The notes under the pieces were generated by a model. The model did no database searches, was not told the DNA's origin, and was given only the letters and a program-made list of their open reading frames with translations. A DNA stretch of 26,188 nt. Source: a virus. The DNA is taken from positions 1-26,188 of IMG/VR virus record IMGVR_UViG_3300045996_001330; one strand, given 5' to 3'. Position numbers and translations under genes: made by a program. This document shows positions 19,548 to 24,502 of this stretch, piece by piece (position 1 is the stretch's first letter; each line of letters starts with the position of its first letter).

Positions 19548-19713
19548 CGAATTCAAGCGTGTGTGCACCAATGGTGACGAAGAATTGGTGCACACCAGCG
19601 AGCGTCACATCGTGATCATGCAGCGTGGTGAATCCGCCGAGTTGAAGCGACGCACCAACCGGCGCGAGCGACGTGAAGCTCGCGCCGAAGTGCGATCCTC
19701 GGAGGATGTTTGA
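19540..19713 (+). CDS. Small basic hypothetical protein
   Basis: 57 residues (MGNEFKRVCTNGDEELVHTSERHIVIMQRGE ...) ending in a very basic stretch, LKRRTNRRERREARAEV, that could bind RNA or DNA. The ATG lies inside the end of the upstream gene. Codon use is less GC-rich than in neighbours (GAATTC, GAATTG). Function unknown; short, so confidence is moderate. Confidence 0.6.
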   Translation: MGNEFKRVCTNGDEELVHTSERHIVIMQRGESAELKRRTNRRERREARAEVRSSEDV

Positions 19714-19888
19714 GCACAAGTGCGGCTGGCCTTTTCGGTTGCCGCGCTCGTCCACGATCGTCCATTGCAATCTCCCGCTGTGTCACGCGGGGCCGTATTG
19801 CAAGGTCATGACGATGGAGGGTGAGGAGGCGACACGGGCCCCGAGATTTGGGGTGTGTCCCTTGACATCCGACGTCGAAGAGGGTTAG
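19706..19888 (+). CDS. Small Cys-rich hypothetical protein
   Basis: 60 residues. KCGWPFRLPRSSTIVHCNLPLCHAGPYC gives C, C, CH and C ligands spaced like a small zinc fold, similar in style to other Cys/His mini-proteins in this window. GGAGG directly abuts the ATG, which is closer than usual, so the start is uncertain. The stop TAG overlaps the -10 of the next tRNA promoter. Confidence 0.55.
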   Translation: MFEHKCGWPFRLPRSSTIVHCNLPLCHAGPYCKVMTMEGEEATRAPRFGVCPLTSDVEEG

Positions 19889-19891
19889 TCT
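19862..19891 (+). promoter_or_regulatory. Promoter of the second tRNA block
   Basis: TTGACA and TAGTCT with an 18-base spacer. No start codon is at +1. Two strong hairpins (19898-19930 and 19934-19965) lie between it and tRNA-Ala. Confidence 0.6.
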
Positions 19892-19897
19892 GTACCT

Positions 19898-19965
19898 GCT
19901 CCGGTCAACCAGCGCGCGGATCGCCGGAGCACCCCCACCGGGCTCTGCCCCCCAGGCCCGGTGGG
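19898..19965 (+). other. Tandem leader hairpins before tRNA-Ala
   Basis: GCTCCGG/CCGGAGC (7 bp, 19898-19904 with 19924-19930) and CCCACCGGGC/GCCCGGTGGG (10 bp, 19934-19943 with 19956-19965) lie back to back in the 5' leader. Confidence 0.7.
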
Positions 19966-19970
19966 ATTTA

Positions 19971-20039
19971 GGGGGTACCGATTGGTACGGACGGCTGATT
20001 TGCAATCAGCTAGGCGGAGTTCGATTCTCCGTACCTCCA
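19971..20039 (+). tRNA. tRNA-Ala(TGC), shortened D-arm
   Basis: Acceptor GGGGGTA with TACCTCC gives the G3-U70 pair that identifies alanine tRNAs. Anticodon stem GCTGA/TCAGC, loop TTTGCAA with TGC at 20001-20003, T-loop TTCGATT. Only 69 bases: the D-arm is reduced to about CCG/CGG. Reading it as Cys(GCA) breaks the anticodon stem, and a separate Cys tRNA exists at 22838. Confidence 0.82.
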
Positions 20040-20040
20040 C

Positions 20041-20100
20041 TTCCCCCGCACGGGGTTGTTCGGTGTGTGTTGTGTGTTGGTGTGTTCCCGTGCGGGGGAA
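20041..20100 (+). other. Long spacer hairpin with GU-rich loop
   Basis: TTCCCCCGCACGGG pairs perfectly with CCCGTGCGGGGGAA (14 bp). The 32-base loop is almost purely G and T. It fills the spacer from tRNA-Ala to tRNA-Gly. Confidence 0.75.
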
Positions 20101-20105
20101 CCTAA

Positions 20106-20178
20106 GCGGACGTAGCTCAGTTGGTAGAGCACCGGCCTTCCAAGTCGGGTGTCGCGAGTTCGAGACTCGTCGTCCGTT
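20106..20178 (+). tRNA. tRNA-Gly(TCC)
   Basis: Acceptor GCGGACG with CGTCCGT, stem CCGGC/GTCGG, loop CTTCCAA with TCC at 20139-20141, T-loop TTCGAGA. It reads GGA/GGG. Confidence 0.92.
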
Positions 20179-20188
20179 CTGAGACGTT

Positions 20189-20401
20189 GGTGGGGTGCGT
20201 GAACGCGGGTTTTTGCACCTCCTTACCGCCAAGGACTGCCATGACGACGAACCCGGTGGTTGCTCCTTCCCCCACCGGGGAAGCGAGGTGCTGCCTGTCG
20301 CACCTCGGCCAAGGCCCAGTGCTTCCCGTGCTGCAACACGGGGACGCACGCTGTTGCCGCAGCAGTGGTCGTGGTTCCGAGCAGTACCTGCGCACCCCAC
20401 C
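20189..20401 (+). ncRNA. Candidate structured RNA A (multi-hairpin spacer)
   Basis: The 232-base spacer between tRNA-Gly(TCC) and tRNA-Thr(CGT) is closed by an 11-bp perfect stem: GGTGGGGTGCG (20189-20199) with CGCACCCCACC (20391-20401). Inside lie CCCGGTGG/CCACCGGG (20252-20279), CGAGGTGC/GCACCTCG (20284-20307) and CCCGTG/CACGGG (20325-20342). No open frame here looks coding. Likely a stably folded RNA; function unknown. Confidence 0.5.
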
Positions 20402-20410
20402 TACCCCCTC

Positions 20411-20482
20411 GCCCGCTTAGCTCAGAGGTAGAGCACCGCTCTCGTAAAGCGAAGGTCGAGCGTTCGAATCGCTCAGTGGGCT
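20411..20482 (+). tRNA. tRNA-Thr(CGT)
   Basis: Acceptor GCCCGCT with AGTGGGC, loop CTCGTAA with CGT at 20443-20445, T-stem GAGCG/CGCTC. C27-A43 mismatch. It reads ACG. Confidence 0.91.
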
Positions 20483-20497
20483 CCCTGGGAATGTCAG

Positions 20498-20571
20498 GCC
20501 GTGCTGGTCTAATTGGATAAGGCAGCGTCCTTGTAAGGCGCACGATCGGGGTTCGAGCCCCCGGCGCGGCT
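20498..20571 (+). tRNA. tRNA-Thr(TGT)
   Basis: Acceptor GCCGTGC with GCGCGGC, stem GCGTC/GGCGC, loop CTTGTAA with TGT at 20532-20534. It reads ACA/ACG. The next gene starts 20 bases after its end. Confidence 0.92.
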
Positions 20572-20590
20572 CATAGAGAAAGGTCAAGAC

Positions 20591-21025
20591 TTGAAGTCAT
20601 ACGGACACGGATGGGTGTCCCCGTCGGGGGCCGCCGTCGCCGAGCGCAAGCCCTACACGGGCCCGCACCGGCGCTCCGTGGTGCCCATCCGGGATGCTAA
20701 GACTGTGGTCGTGGAGCCACCTGCGCGCACCGTCGCACCCGAGCCGCCGATGGTCCGCACCCCGGACTACGACACCTCCCACGAGGGGGCGGCGAAGGCC
20801 AGCCAGAGCAAGGAGACGGTGCAGCGCAAGCTGCGGGCCGCGTTCTACGGGGCCGGGCCGAAGGGCTTCACCGACGAGGAGGCCGCCGAGGCCGCTGGCC
20901 TGGAGGACACCTGCTACTGGAAGCGCTGCGGTGAGCTGCGCACGGTCGGGGCCATCCAGTACAACGGCGAGAAGAGGAAGGGCCGTAAGGGCGTGGACCG
21001 CAAGGTCAGCGTGTTCGTCTCGTAG
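20591..21025 (+). CDS. Winged-helix DNA-binding protein
   Basis: 144 residues with a TTG start (AAAGG 8 bases upstream); GTG 20615 is an alternative. The first 70 residues are basic and Pro-rich, probably disordered. Residues 78-140 (ETVQRKLRAAF ... GFTDEEAAEAAGLEDTCYWKRCGELRTVGAIQYNGEKRKGRKG) form an HTH with the L-T-D-E-E-A-A helix and an exposed beta wing, common in actinophages. The usual Arg pair in the recognition helix appears as YWKR. It lies between tRNA-Thr(TGT) and tRNA-Thr(GGT), 8 bases before the latter. Likely a regulator; target unknown. Confidence 0.75.
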   Translation: MKSYGHGWVSPSGAAVAERKPYTGPHRRSVVPIRDAKTVVVEPPARTVAPEPPMVRTPDYDTSHEGAAKASQSKETVQRKLRAAFYGAGPKGFTDEEAAEAAGLEDTCYWKRCGELRTVGAIQYNGEKRKGRKGVDRKVSVFVS

Positions 21026-21033
21026 CTAGACCT

Positions 21034-21105
21034 GCCGATGTAGCTCAGTGGTAGAGCACCTACTTGGTAAGTAGGAGGTCCGGGGATCGTTCCCCCGCTT
21101 CGGCT
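21034..21105 (+). tRNA. tRNA-Thr(GGT)
   Basis: Acceptor GCCGATG with CTTCGGC (one U-U mismatch at 6:67), stem CCTAC/GTAGG, loop TTGGTAA with GGT at 21066-21068. The T-loop is ATCGTTC, atypical (A54 and shifted GTT). It reads ACC/ACU. Confidence 0.85.
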
Positions 21106-21106
21106 C

Positions 21107-21231
21107 GGTGAGTGGGTCGCGTTAAAGCGTCTAAGTATCCGTCCCTGGTCGGATCGGTCATGCTGAATTGCGCCAAGGACCACACCATGGGTGACTCCAA
21201 GGCACCCGTGGTCCTGCGCGACCCACTCACT
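21107..21231 (+). ncRNA. Candidate structured RNA B (three-way junction)
   Basis: A 14-bp perfect closing stem, GTGAGTGGGTCGCG (21108-21121) with CGCGACCCACTCAC (21217-21230), encloses two arms: ATCCG/CGGAT (21137-21154, 8-base loop) and GGACCAC/GTGGTCC (21177-21214), which carries an inner GGGTG/CACCC helix and a 5-base bulge. It begins directly after tRNA-Thr(GGT) and ends before the -35 of the next promoter. No coding frame or T-loop is present, so it is not a tRNA or tmRNA. Confidence 0.6.
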
Positions 21232-21235
21232 ACCC

Positions 21236-21265
21236 TTGTGGGGCAGGCCACGCTAGAGGTACAGT
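21236..21265 (+). promoter_or_regulatory. Leaderless-type promoter
   Basis: TTGTGG and TACAGT with an 18-base spacer; ATG 21273 is exactly 7 bases after the -10. Confidence 0.68.
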
Positions 21266-21272
21266 CGTACCC

Positions 21273-21770
21273 ATGACAGCCATCCTGGAGCCCACCGTCG
21301 AGGCCGTGGTGCTCCCCGCCCCGTACGGCCCGTCGGGCTACGTCATCCGTGGTCACACCCAGAGCGGCTACAACGCCGAGCTGTTCTACCGGGTCGCCCA
21401 CCAGATCATGATCGACCCCGAGCGGTGGGACCAGACGTCGTGGGCCGCCCGCACCCCCGACTGCGGCACCACGCACTGCTTCGCAGGCTGGACCGCCGTG
21501 CTCACCGGCCACCAGTTCGAGTGGGCGTACGAGCAGGACGACGACGACTGGGAGGAGTCCGACATCCTGGTCGGCAACGGGCACGTGGCCCAGGTCGCGG
21601 CTCGTCTCCTCGGGCTCAACGACGACGAGGCCAGCGAGCTGTTCGAGCACACCATGGGCCACGGCGCCGAGCAGACCGACCACCTGTGGGACTCCATCGA
21701 GTGGGTCACCGGCGGCGAGGTCACCTACCTCGGCTACCGGGACTGGCTGGCTGTGCATGAGCTGCACTGA
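21273..21770 (+). CDS. Hypothetical protein with CGTTHCFAGW motif
   Basis: 165 residues, leaderless-type start. The centre has TPDCGTTHCFAGWTAVLTG, a Cys/His motif seen in small uncharacterised phage and actinobacterial proteins, flanked by Tyr/Trp-rich segments (ELFYRVAHQIMIDPERWDQTSWAA) and an acidic patch (EQDDDDWEESD). The C-terminal half is helical (AQVAARLLGLNDDEASELFEHTMGHG). I know of no assigned function. It overlaps the next gene by 14 bases. Confidence 0.75.
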   Translation: MTAILEPTVEAVVLPAPYGPSGYVIRGHTQSGYNAELFYRVAHQIMIDPERWDQTSWAARTPDCGTTHCFAGWTAVLTGHQFEWAYEQDDDDWEESDILVGNGHVAQVAARLLGLNDDEASELFEHTMGHGAEQTDHLWDSIEWVTGGEVTYLGYRDWLAVHELH

Positions 21771-22392
21771 GTACATCACCGAGTTCATCCTGATCGACGG
21801 CCAGCGCTACCCAATCTGCGTGCCGAAGCGTTCGGACATCACCCCCAAGAAGGGGGGTGGTGTCTCCCAGGAGGCCAAGGACAAGCAGAAGCAGCAGCAG
21901 CGCGACGAGCGGAAGCAGCAGAAGCAGCAAGCGGCCACGGCGCGCCAGAGACCGGGGGGCCGGGCCACCACGTGCACTGTCACGGAGCCCGCGCCCCCAG
22001 TCTCGAAGGCGCCTCGTGCACCGATCAACCTGCGCTGGGTGGCAGCCGCCGTCGCCGCGATCTTCGTGGTCACCGTGGTTACGACCTACGCCGCCGCCAT
22101 CGCCACGGCCCTCACCTACCTGCTGCTCGCCGCCGTCGTCCTGGGTGGACTGCGGCTGCTGTGGTCCCTGCGGGACGCCCTGCCGGAGATCAACTGGAGC
22201 TACATCCACACCTGGCTCGACCACCGACGCCAGATCAACCACAAGCGGGCCCAGTGGCTCGCCAGAGTCGAGGAGGACAAGCAGCCCATCGCGCTGCCCC
22301 CGCCCCGGCCGTCGCACATGCACGACACGCTCATGCAGGGCTGGGTCCACGGGCCCAGCCACTGGGATGAGCGCGAGCACCAGAAGCGGTAG
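21757..22392 (+). CDS. Membrane protein with Lys/Gln-rich N-terminal region
   Basis: 211 residues. After a 30-residue folded-looking head (TEYITEFILIDGQRYPICVPKR) comes a charged stretch (KDKQKQQQRDERKQQKQQAA), then two hydrophobic helices at about 94-113 and 117-132 (WVAAAVAAIFVVTVVTTYAAA first), then a cytosolic tail with His and Pro. No family recognised. A CCTCGG/CCGAGG hairpin follows the stop, before tRNA-Gly(GCC). Confidence 0.75.
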   Translation: MSCTEYITEFILIDGQRYPICVPKRSDITPKKGGGVSQEAKDKQKQQQRDERKQQKQQAATARQRPGGRATTCTVTEPAPPVSKAPRAPINLRWVAAAVAAIFVVTVVTTYAAAIATALTYLLLAAVVLGGLRLLWSLRDALPEINWSYIHTWLDHRRQINHKRAQWLARVEEDKQPIALPPPRPSHMHDTLMQGWVHGPSHWDEREHQKR

Positions 22393-22398
22393 CAGTAC

Positions 22399-22416
22399 CC
22401 TCGGCTCCGGCCGAGG
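22399..22416 (+). terminator. Short hairpin after the membrane gene
   Basis: CCTCGG and CCGAGG pair across CTCCGG. No T-run; tRNA-Gly(GCC) starts four bases later, so this may be a processing boundary instead of a terminator. Confidence 0.35.
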
Positions 22417-22419
22417 CCT

Positions 22420-22491
22420 GTCCTCGTAGTTGAATGGCTACAACGACACCTTGCCAAGGTGTAGGTGCGGGTTCGATTCCCGCCGGGGGCT
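22420..22491 (+). tRNA. tRNA-Gly(GCC)
   Basis: Acceptor GTCCTCG with CGGGGGC, D-stem GTTG/CAAC, stem ACACC/GGTGT, loop TTGCCAA with GCC at 22453-22455. CCA is encoded at 22492-22494. tRNA-Tyr starts one base after that. Confidence 0.92.
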
Positions 22492-22495
22492 CCAC

Positions 22496-22576
22496 GCGTC
22501 GGACGTGCCGGGTGGCACAGGGCGGCTGTAACCCGCCTCCTCTTGGGGATGCCAGGTTCGAGTCCTGGTCGGCGCA
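22496..22576 (+). tRNA. tRNA-Tyr(GTA), long variable arm
   Basis: Class II tRNA, 81 bases: acceptor GCGTCGG with TCGGCGC, D-arm GTGCC/GGCAC, anticodon stem GGCGG/CCGCC, loop CTGTAAC with GTA at 22528-22530, then a 14-base variable arm and T-stem CCAGG/CCTGG. It reads UAC/UAU. Confidence 0.88.
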
Positions 22577-22583
22577 CGTGACA

Positions 22584-22832
22584 ATGTCCGATATGAGGAC
22601 GATTGCCGACGTTCTGAACAGTCACCCACGCAATGACGTGGATGCGTTCTGGCTGGTCCTGGCCGGTTTTTTCCTGATCGCGCTCCCGGCTGACGTCGCC
22701 GACATCTGGGCGATCTACGCGGGTTATGTGATCTGGGCGGGCTACACGTTCCACCGGTGGTACGCCCGGCTGCGCAGCATCGAGGCGTGGCCTCCGCAGG
22801 CGGAGAGCACCAGCGAGTGGCCCAGCAGGTAG
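22584..22832 (+). CDS. Small membrane protein
   Basis: 82 residues from ATG 22584 (GTG 22578 would add two). Two hydrophobic segments, about residues 19-36 and 40-57 (FWLVLAGFFLIALPADVADIW first), with polar ends. No ribosome site, and it starts 8 bases after tRNA-Tyr, like other protein genes here. Function unknown. tRNA-Cys follows its stop by 6 bases. Confidence 0.65.
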   Translation: MSDMRTIADVLNSHPRNDVDAFWLVLAGFFLIALPADVADIWAIYAGYVIWAGYTFHRWYARLRSIEAWPPQAESTSEWPSR

Positions 22833-22837
22833 GACAT

Positions 22838-22911
22838 GGCCGGTTGGCCGAGTGGCGAAGGCACACGCCTGCAAAGCGTGACAACCACGGGTTCGAGTCC
22901 CGTACCGGCCT
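22838..22911 (+). tRNA. tRNA-Cys(GCA)
   Basis: Perfect acceptor GGCCGGT/ACCGGCC, stem CACGC/GCGTG, loop CTGCAAA with GCA at 22871-22873, discriminator T as expected for cysteine. CCA is encoded at 22912-22914. Last tRNA in the window. Confidence 0.93.
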
Positions 22912-22927
22912 CCACGAGGAGATGATC

Positions 22928-23050
22928 ATGGGTCTGCTGCGGCGGTACCAGGTGTGGCGGGACAACAGCTATTGGCACCACCGGCTGGTGGCCAACGGCC
23001 CGTTCTGGTGGGTGTGCGGGGACTGTCGGGCGCTTCGTCGTCTCCCCTAA
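22928..23050 (+). CDS. Very small Trp/Arg-rich protein
   Basis: 40 residues (MGLLRRYQVWRDNSYWHHRLVANG ...) with GAGGAG 6 bases before the ATG and a CGDC pair near the end. Basic and aromatic; could sit on a membrane surface or bind nucleic acid. Too short for family assignment. It is followed by about 60 AT-richer bases carrying the next promoter region. Confidence 0.5.
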   Translation: MGLLRRYQVWRDNSYWHHRLVANGPFWWVCGDCRALRRLP

Positions 23051-23087
23051 ATATTCTCGTCAGCTCAAAAGCGCTATGTATTCGCGA

Positions 23088-23102
23088 GGTGCACTTTGCA
23101 CC
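23088..23102. promoter_or_regulatory. Candidate operator upstream of the exported-protein operon
   Basis: GGTGCA-CTT-TGCACC is a perfect 6-bp inverted repeat 11 bases before the -35 box, in the AT-richest spot of the right half. Confidence 0.45.
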
Positions 23103-23113
23103 AGCGTGGGGGG

Positions 23114-23142
23114 TTGACACGTCCCTGCGCTGTGGGTACGTT
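23114..23142 (+). promoter_or_regulatory. Leaderless-type promoter, near consensus
   Basis: TTGACA and TACGTT with a 17-base spacer; ATG 23150 is exactly 7 bases after the -10. The best-matching promoter in the window. Confidence 0.8.
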
Positions 23143-23149
23143 CTAACCC

Positions 23150-23353
23150 ATGGACGCCAAGGGAAGGTACGGCCGAGAGATCGGCAAGGGGGCCGCGCGT
23201 GGTGCAGGCTCCGCGGTCGCGAAGTGGGTCGTCGGGGGCCTGCTGGTCCTGCTGTTCGGCGGCGGCATCACGGCATTCGCGGTCAGCGACGACGACGACG
23301 ACGACCAGGGCGGTGGCCCCTGGACCTCCCAGCAGGTCGAGGAGGACGACTGA
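23150..23353 (+). CDS. Small single-pass membrane protein
   Basis: 67 residues. Basic N-terminus (KGRYGREIGKGAARGAG), one TM helix at about residues 24-45 (AKWVVGGLLVLLFGGGITAF first), then a run of six aspartates and a polar tail, giving N-in/C-out topology. First gene of a seven-gene overlapping unit, with a leaderless-type start. Its TGA overlaps the next ATG by one base. Function unknown; small membrane proteins expressed early from strong promoters can act in exclusion of other phages, which is speculation here. Confidence 0.78.
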   Translation: MDAKGRYGREIGKGAARGAGSAVAKWVVGGLLVLLFGGGITAFAVSDDDDDDQGGGPWTSQQVEEDD

Positions 23354-23652
23354 TGCGCATCATCCTCGCGGCGCTGGCCGTGGCGTCCCTCCTGGTCCTC
23401 GGAGCCTGCGGCCAGGACCCCTGCCCCACCCTTCCGCGTGGCGGCCCGGAGCTGACCTCGCAGGTCGCCAACGGCGTCGAGATCGAGCGCGAGGTCCGGG
23501 GCTACGAGTGCGAGCTGGAGCCCGACGGGAGCTGGACCCTGGACGACGAGGACGAGGCCCACGTCGGCACCACCCACCGCACGACCACCAAGGCCAGCCC
23601 GGCCCGCAGCACCACCAAGGCCCCCAAGACGAGCACGTCGAGGTCGCGCTGA
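23353..23652 (+). CDS. Predicted lipoprotein
   Basis: 99 residues. A signal peptide (MRIILAALAVASLLVLG) ends in the lipobox LGAC with the lipidated Cys at 19, so the mature protein would be anchored outside the membrane. Mature part: CGQDPCPTLPRGGPELTSQV, a Glu-rich strand region, then a Thr/Lys/Pro/Ser-rich tail (TTHRTTTKASPARSTTKAPK) that looks wall-spanning. Phage lipoproteins often block superinfection or receptor use. That role is inferred. Confidence 0.78.
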   Translation: MRIILAALAVASLLVLGACGQDPCPTLPRGGPELTSQVANGVEIEREVRGYECELEPDGSWTLDDEDEAHVGTTHRTTTKASPARSTTKAPKTSTSRSR

Positions 23653-23879
23653 TGCCCCGCCAGCTCAAGATCATCATGGGCTTGGTGGTCGCCAACATGG
23701 TCATTGGCATCGCCGTGACCCTGGCCGGGGGCTACTGGCCCCAGTGGTCGACCCTGCTGGTCATGCTCGGCGGGGCGCTCTACGTCGTGATCTTCGACCC
23801 CATGAACCGCTGGCCCGACAGCTCCTGGCACCGGCGCATCGGGCGCCTCCTGACCTTCGACCGAGGAGAAGGCAAGTGA
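23652..23879 (+). CDS. Small membrane protein, two TM segments
   Basis: 75 residues overlapping the previous stop by one base. Two hydrophobic helices at about 7-27 and 33-49 (IIMGLVVANMVIGIAVTLAG first), joined by a short Trp loop, with a basic cytosolic tail (SSWHRRIGRLLTFDRGEGK). Likely a helical hairpin in the inner membrane. Function unknown; part of the exported-protein operon. Confidence 0.75.
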   Translation: MPRQLKIIMGLVVANMVIGIAVTLAGGYWPQWSTLLVMLGGALYVVIFDPMNRWPDSSWHRRIGRLLTFDRGEGK

Positions 23880-24106
23880 TCGCCGAACTAGCCCTCACGG
23901 CCGCCCTGCTCGTGCCCCCGCCCAGCCCGTTCGTGCCCAACGACGGGTGGATTGCCCTCCCGCAGGGCCAAGCAGCCACCGTGGGGTTCTTCACCGCCTG
24001 CGACCACGGTGTGCGGCTGTGGATGGTGCACGCCCCCACCCCCGGCTACGCAGGCATCACCTCGCAGCCCGACCCCACCTGCCTCAACCCGGGAGTCCCA
24101 CGATGA
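23876..24106 (+). CDS. Small exported protein
   Basis: 76 residues, GTG start overlapping the previous stop (GTGA) with GAGGAG nearby. Short signal-like hydrophobic N-terminus (VIAELALTAALLVPPPSPF) and a mature part with two Cys (FTACDHG, DPTCLN) that could form a disulfide outside the cell. No family recognised. Confidence 0.7.
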   Translation: MIAELALTAALLVPPPSPFVPNDGWIALPQGQAATVGFFTACDHGVRLWMVHAPTPGYAGITSQPDPTCLNPGVPR

Positions 24107-24339
24107 TCGGCACCGCGCTGGCCCTGGTGCTGGCGTTCGCCGCCCCCCAGGCTCAGGTCGACGACCCACCGCCGATCGGCCAGGCGTACATCTTCACCGG
24201 CGGCGGCTCCAAGTACGACTCCTGGTGCATCTCGCCGTCGCTGCGGCTGGTCTGGGACCCCCGCAACGGGCCGTGGGTCATCCGTACCGACGGCATGCCC
24301 CTCGACGACCCCTACGAATGCTCGCACTACTACCGGTAG
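24103..24339 (+). CDS. Small exported protein with two cysteines
   Basis: 78 residues, ATG overlapping the previous stop. Signal peptide MIGTALALVLAFAAPQAQA-like (cleavage likely after AQ near residue 18), mature domain of about 60 residues with SWCISPSLRLVWD and YECSHYY, probably one disulfide. It resembles the preceding gene in size and Cys layout, so the two may be paralogous or partner proteins. Confidence 0.72.
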   Translation: MIGTALALVLAFAAPQAQVDDPPPIGQAYIFTGGGSKYDSWCISPSLRLVWDPRNGPWVIRTDGMPLDDPYECSHYYR

Positions 24340-24340
24340 A

Positions 24341-24349
24341 GGAGACCCC
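24341..24349 (+). promoter_or_regulatory. Start-associated ribosome site GGAGACCCC
   Basis: This exact element abuts the GTG at 24350, showing the element is also used with GTG starts. Confidence 0.65.
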
Positions 24350-24502
24350 GTGACCGTGGAAAACCCCTGGGGACCGCCACCCCCACCGATCCCGCACGAG
24401 ACGCCTCGGTACGAGGACGGCGAGCCCCTGGAGGACTACGAGATCGACGTCATCGAGACCCGCTACGAGCACGGCGTCGCGGGGACCAAGGACTGGTCAT
24501 GA
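24350..24502 (+). CDS. Very small acidic protein
   Basis: 50 residues (MTVENPWGPPPPPIPHETPRYEDG ...): a Pro-rich head and an acidic tail (EPLEDYEIDVIETRYEHG). Start fixed by GGAGACCCC directly before the GTG, and the TGA overlaps the next ATG. Soluble, no motif recognised. Confidence 0.65.
   Translation: MTVENPWGPPPPPIPHETPRYEDGEPLEDYEIDVIETRYEHGVAGTKDWS

Noticed and set aside
19971-20039. tRNA-Cys(GCA) reading
   Set aside because: It breaks the anticodon stem, has A at 73 and the Ala G3-U70 pair; a normal tRNA-Cys is at 22838.
20195-20431. Frame through the spacer between tRNA-Gly and tRNA-Thr
   Set aside because: It runs into a tRNA, has irregular codon use, and the DNA is better explained by paired stems.
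21107-21231. tmRNA or additional tRNA
   Set aside because: No T-loop, no alanine acceptor pair and no tag-reading frame.
22510-22576. First reading as an armless tRNA-Arg(CCT)
   Set aside because: It needs a 3-bp anticodon stem; moving the 5' end to 22496 gives a complete class II tRNA-Tyr(GTA).
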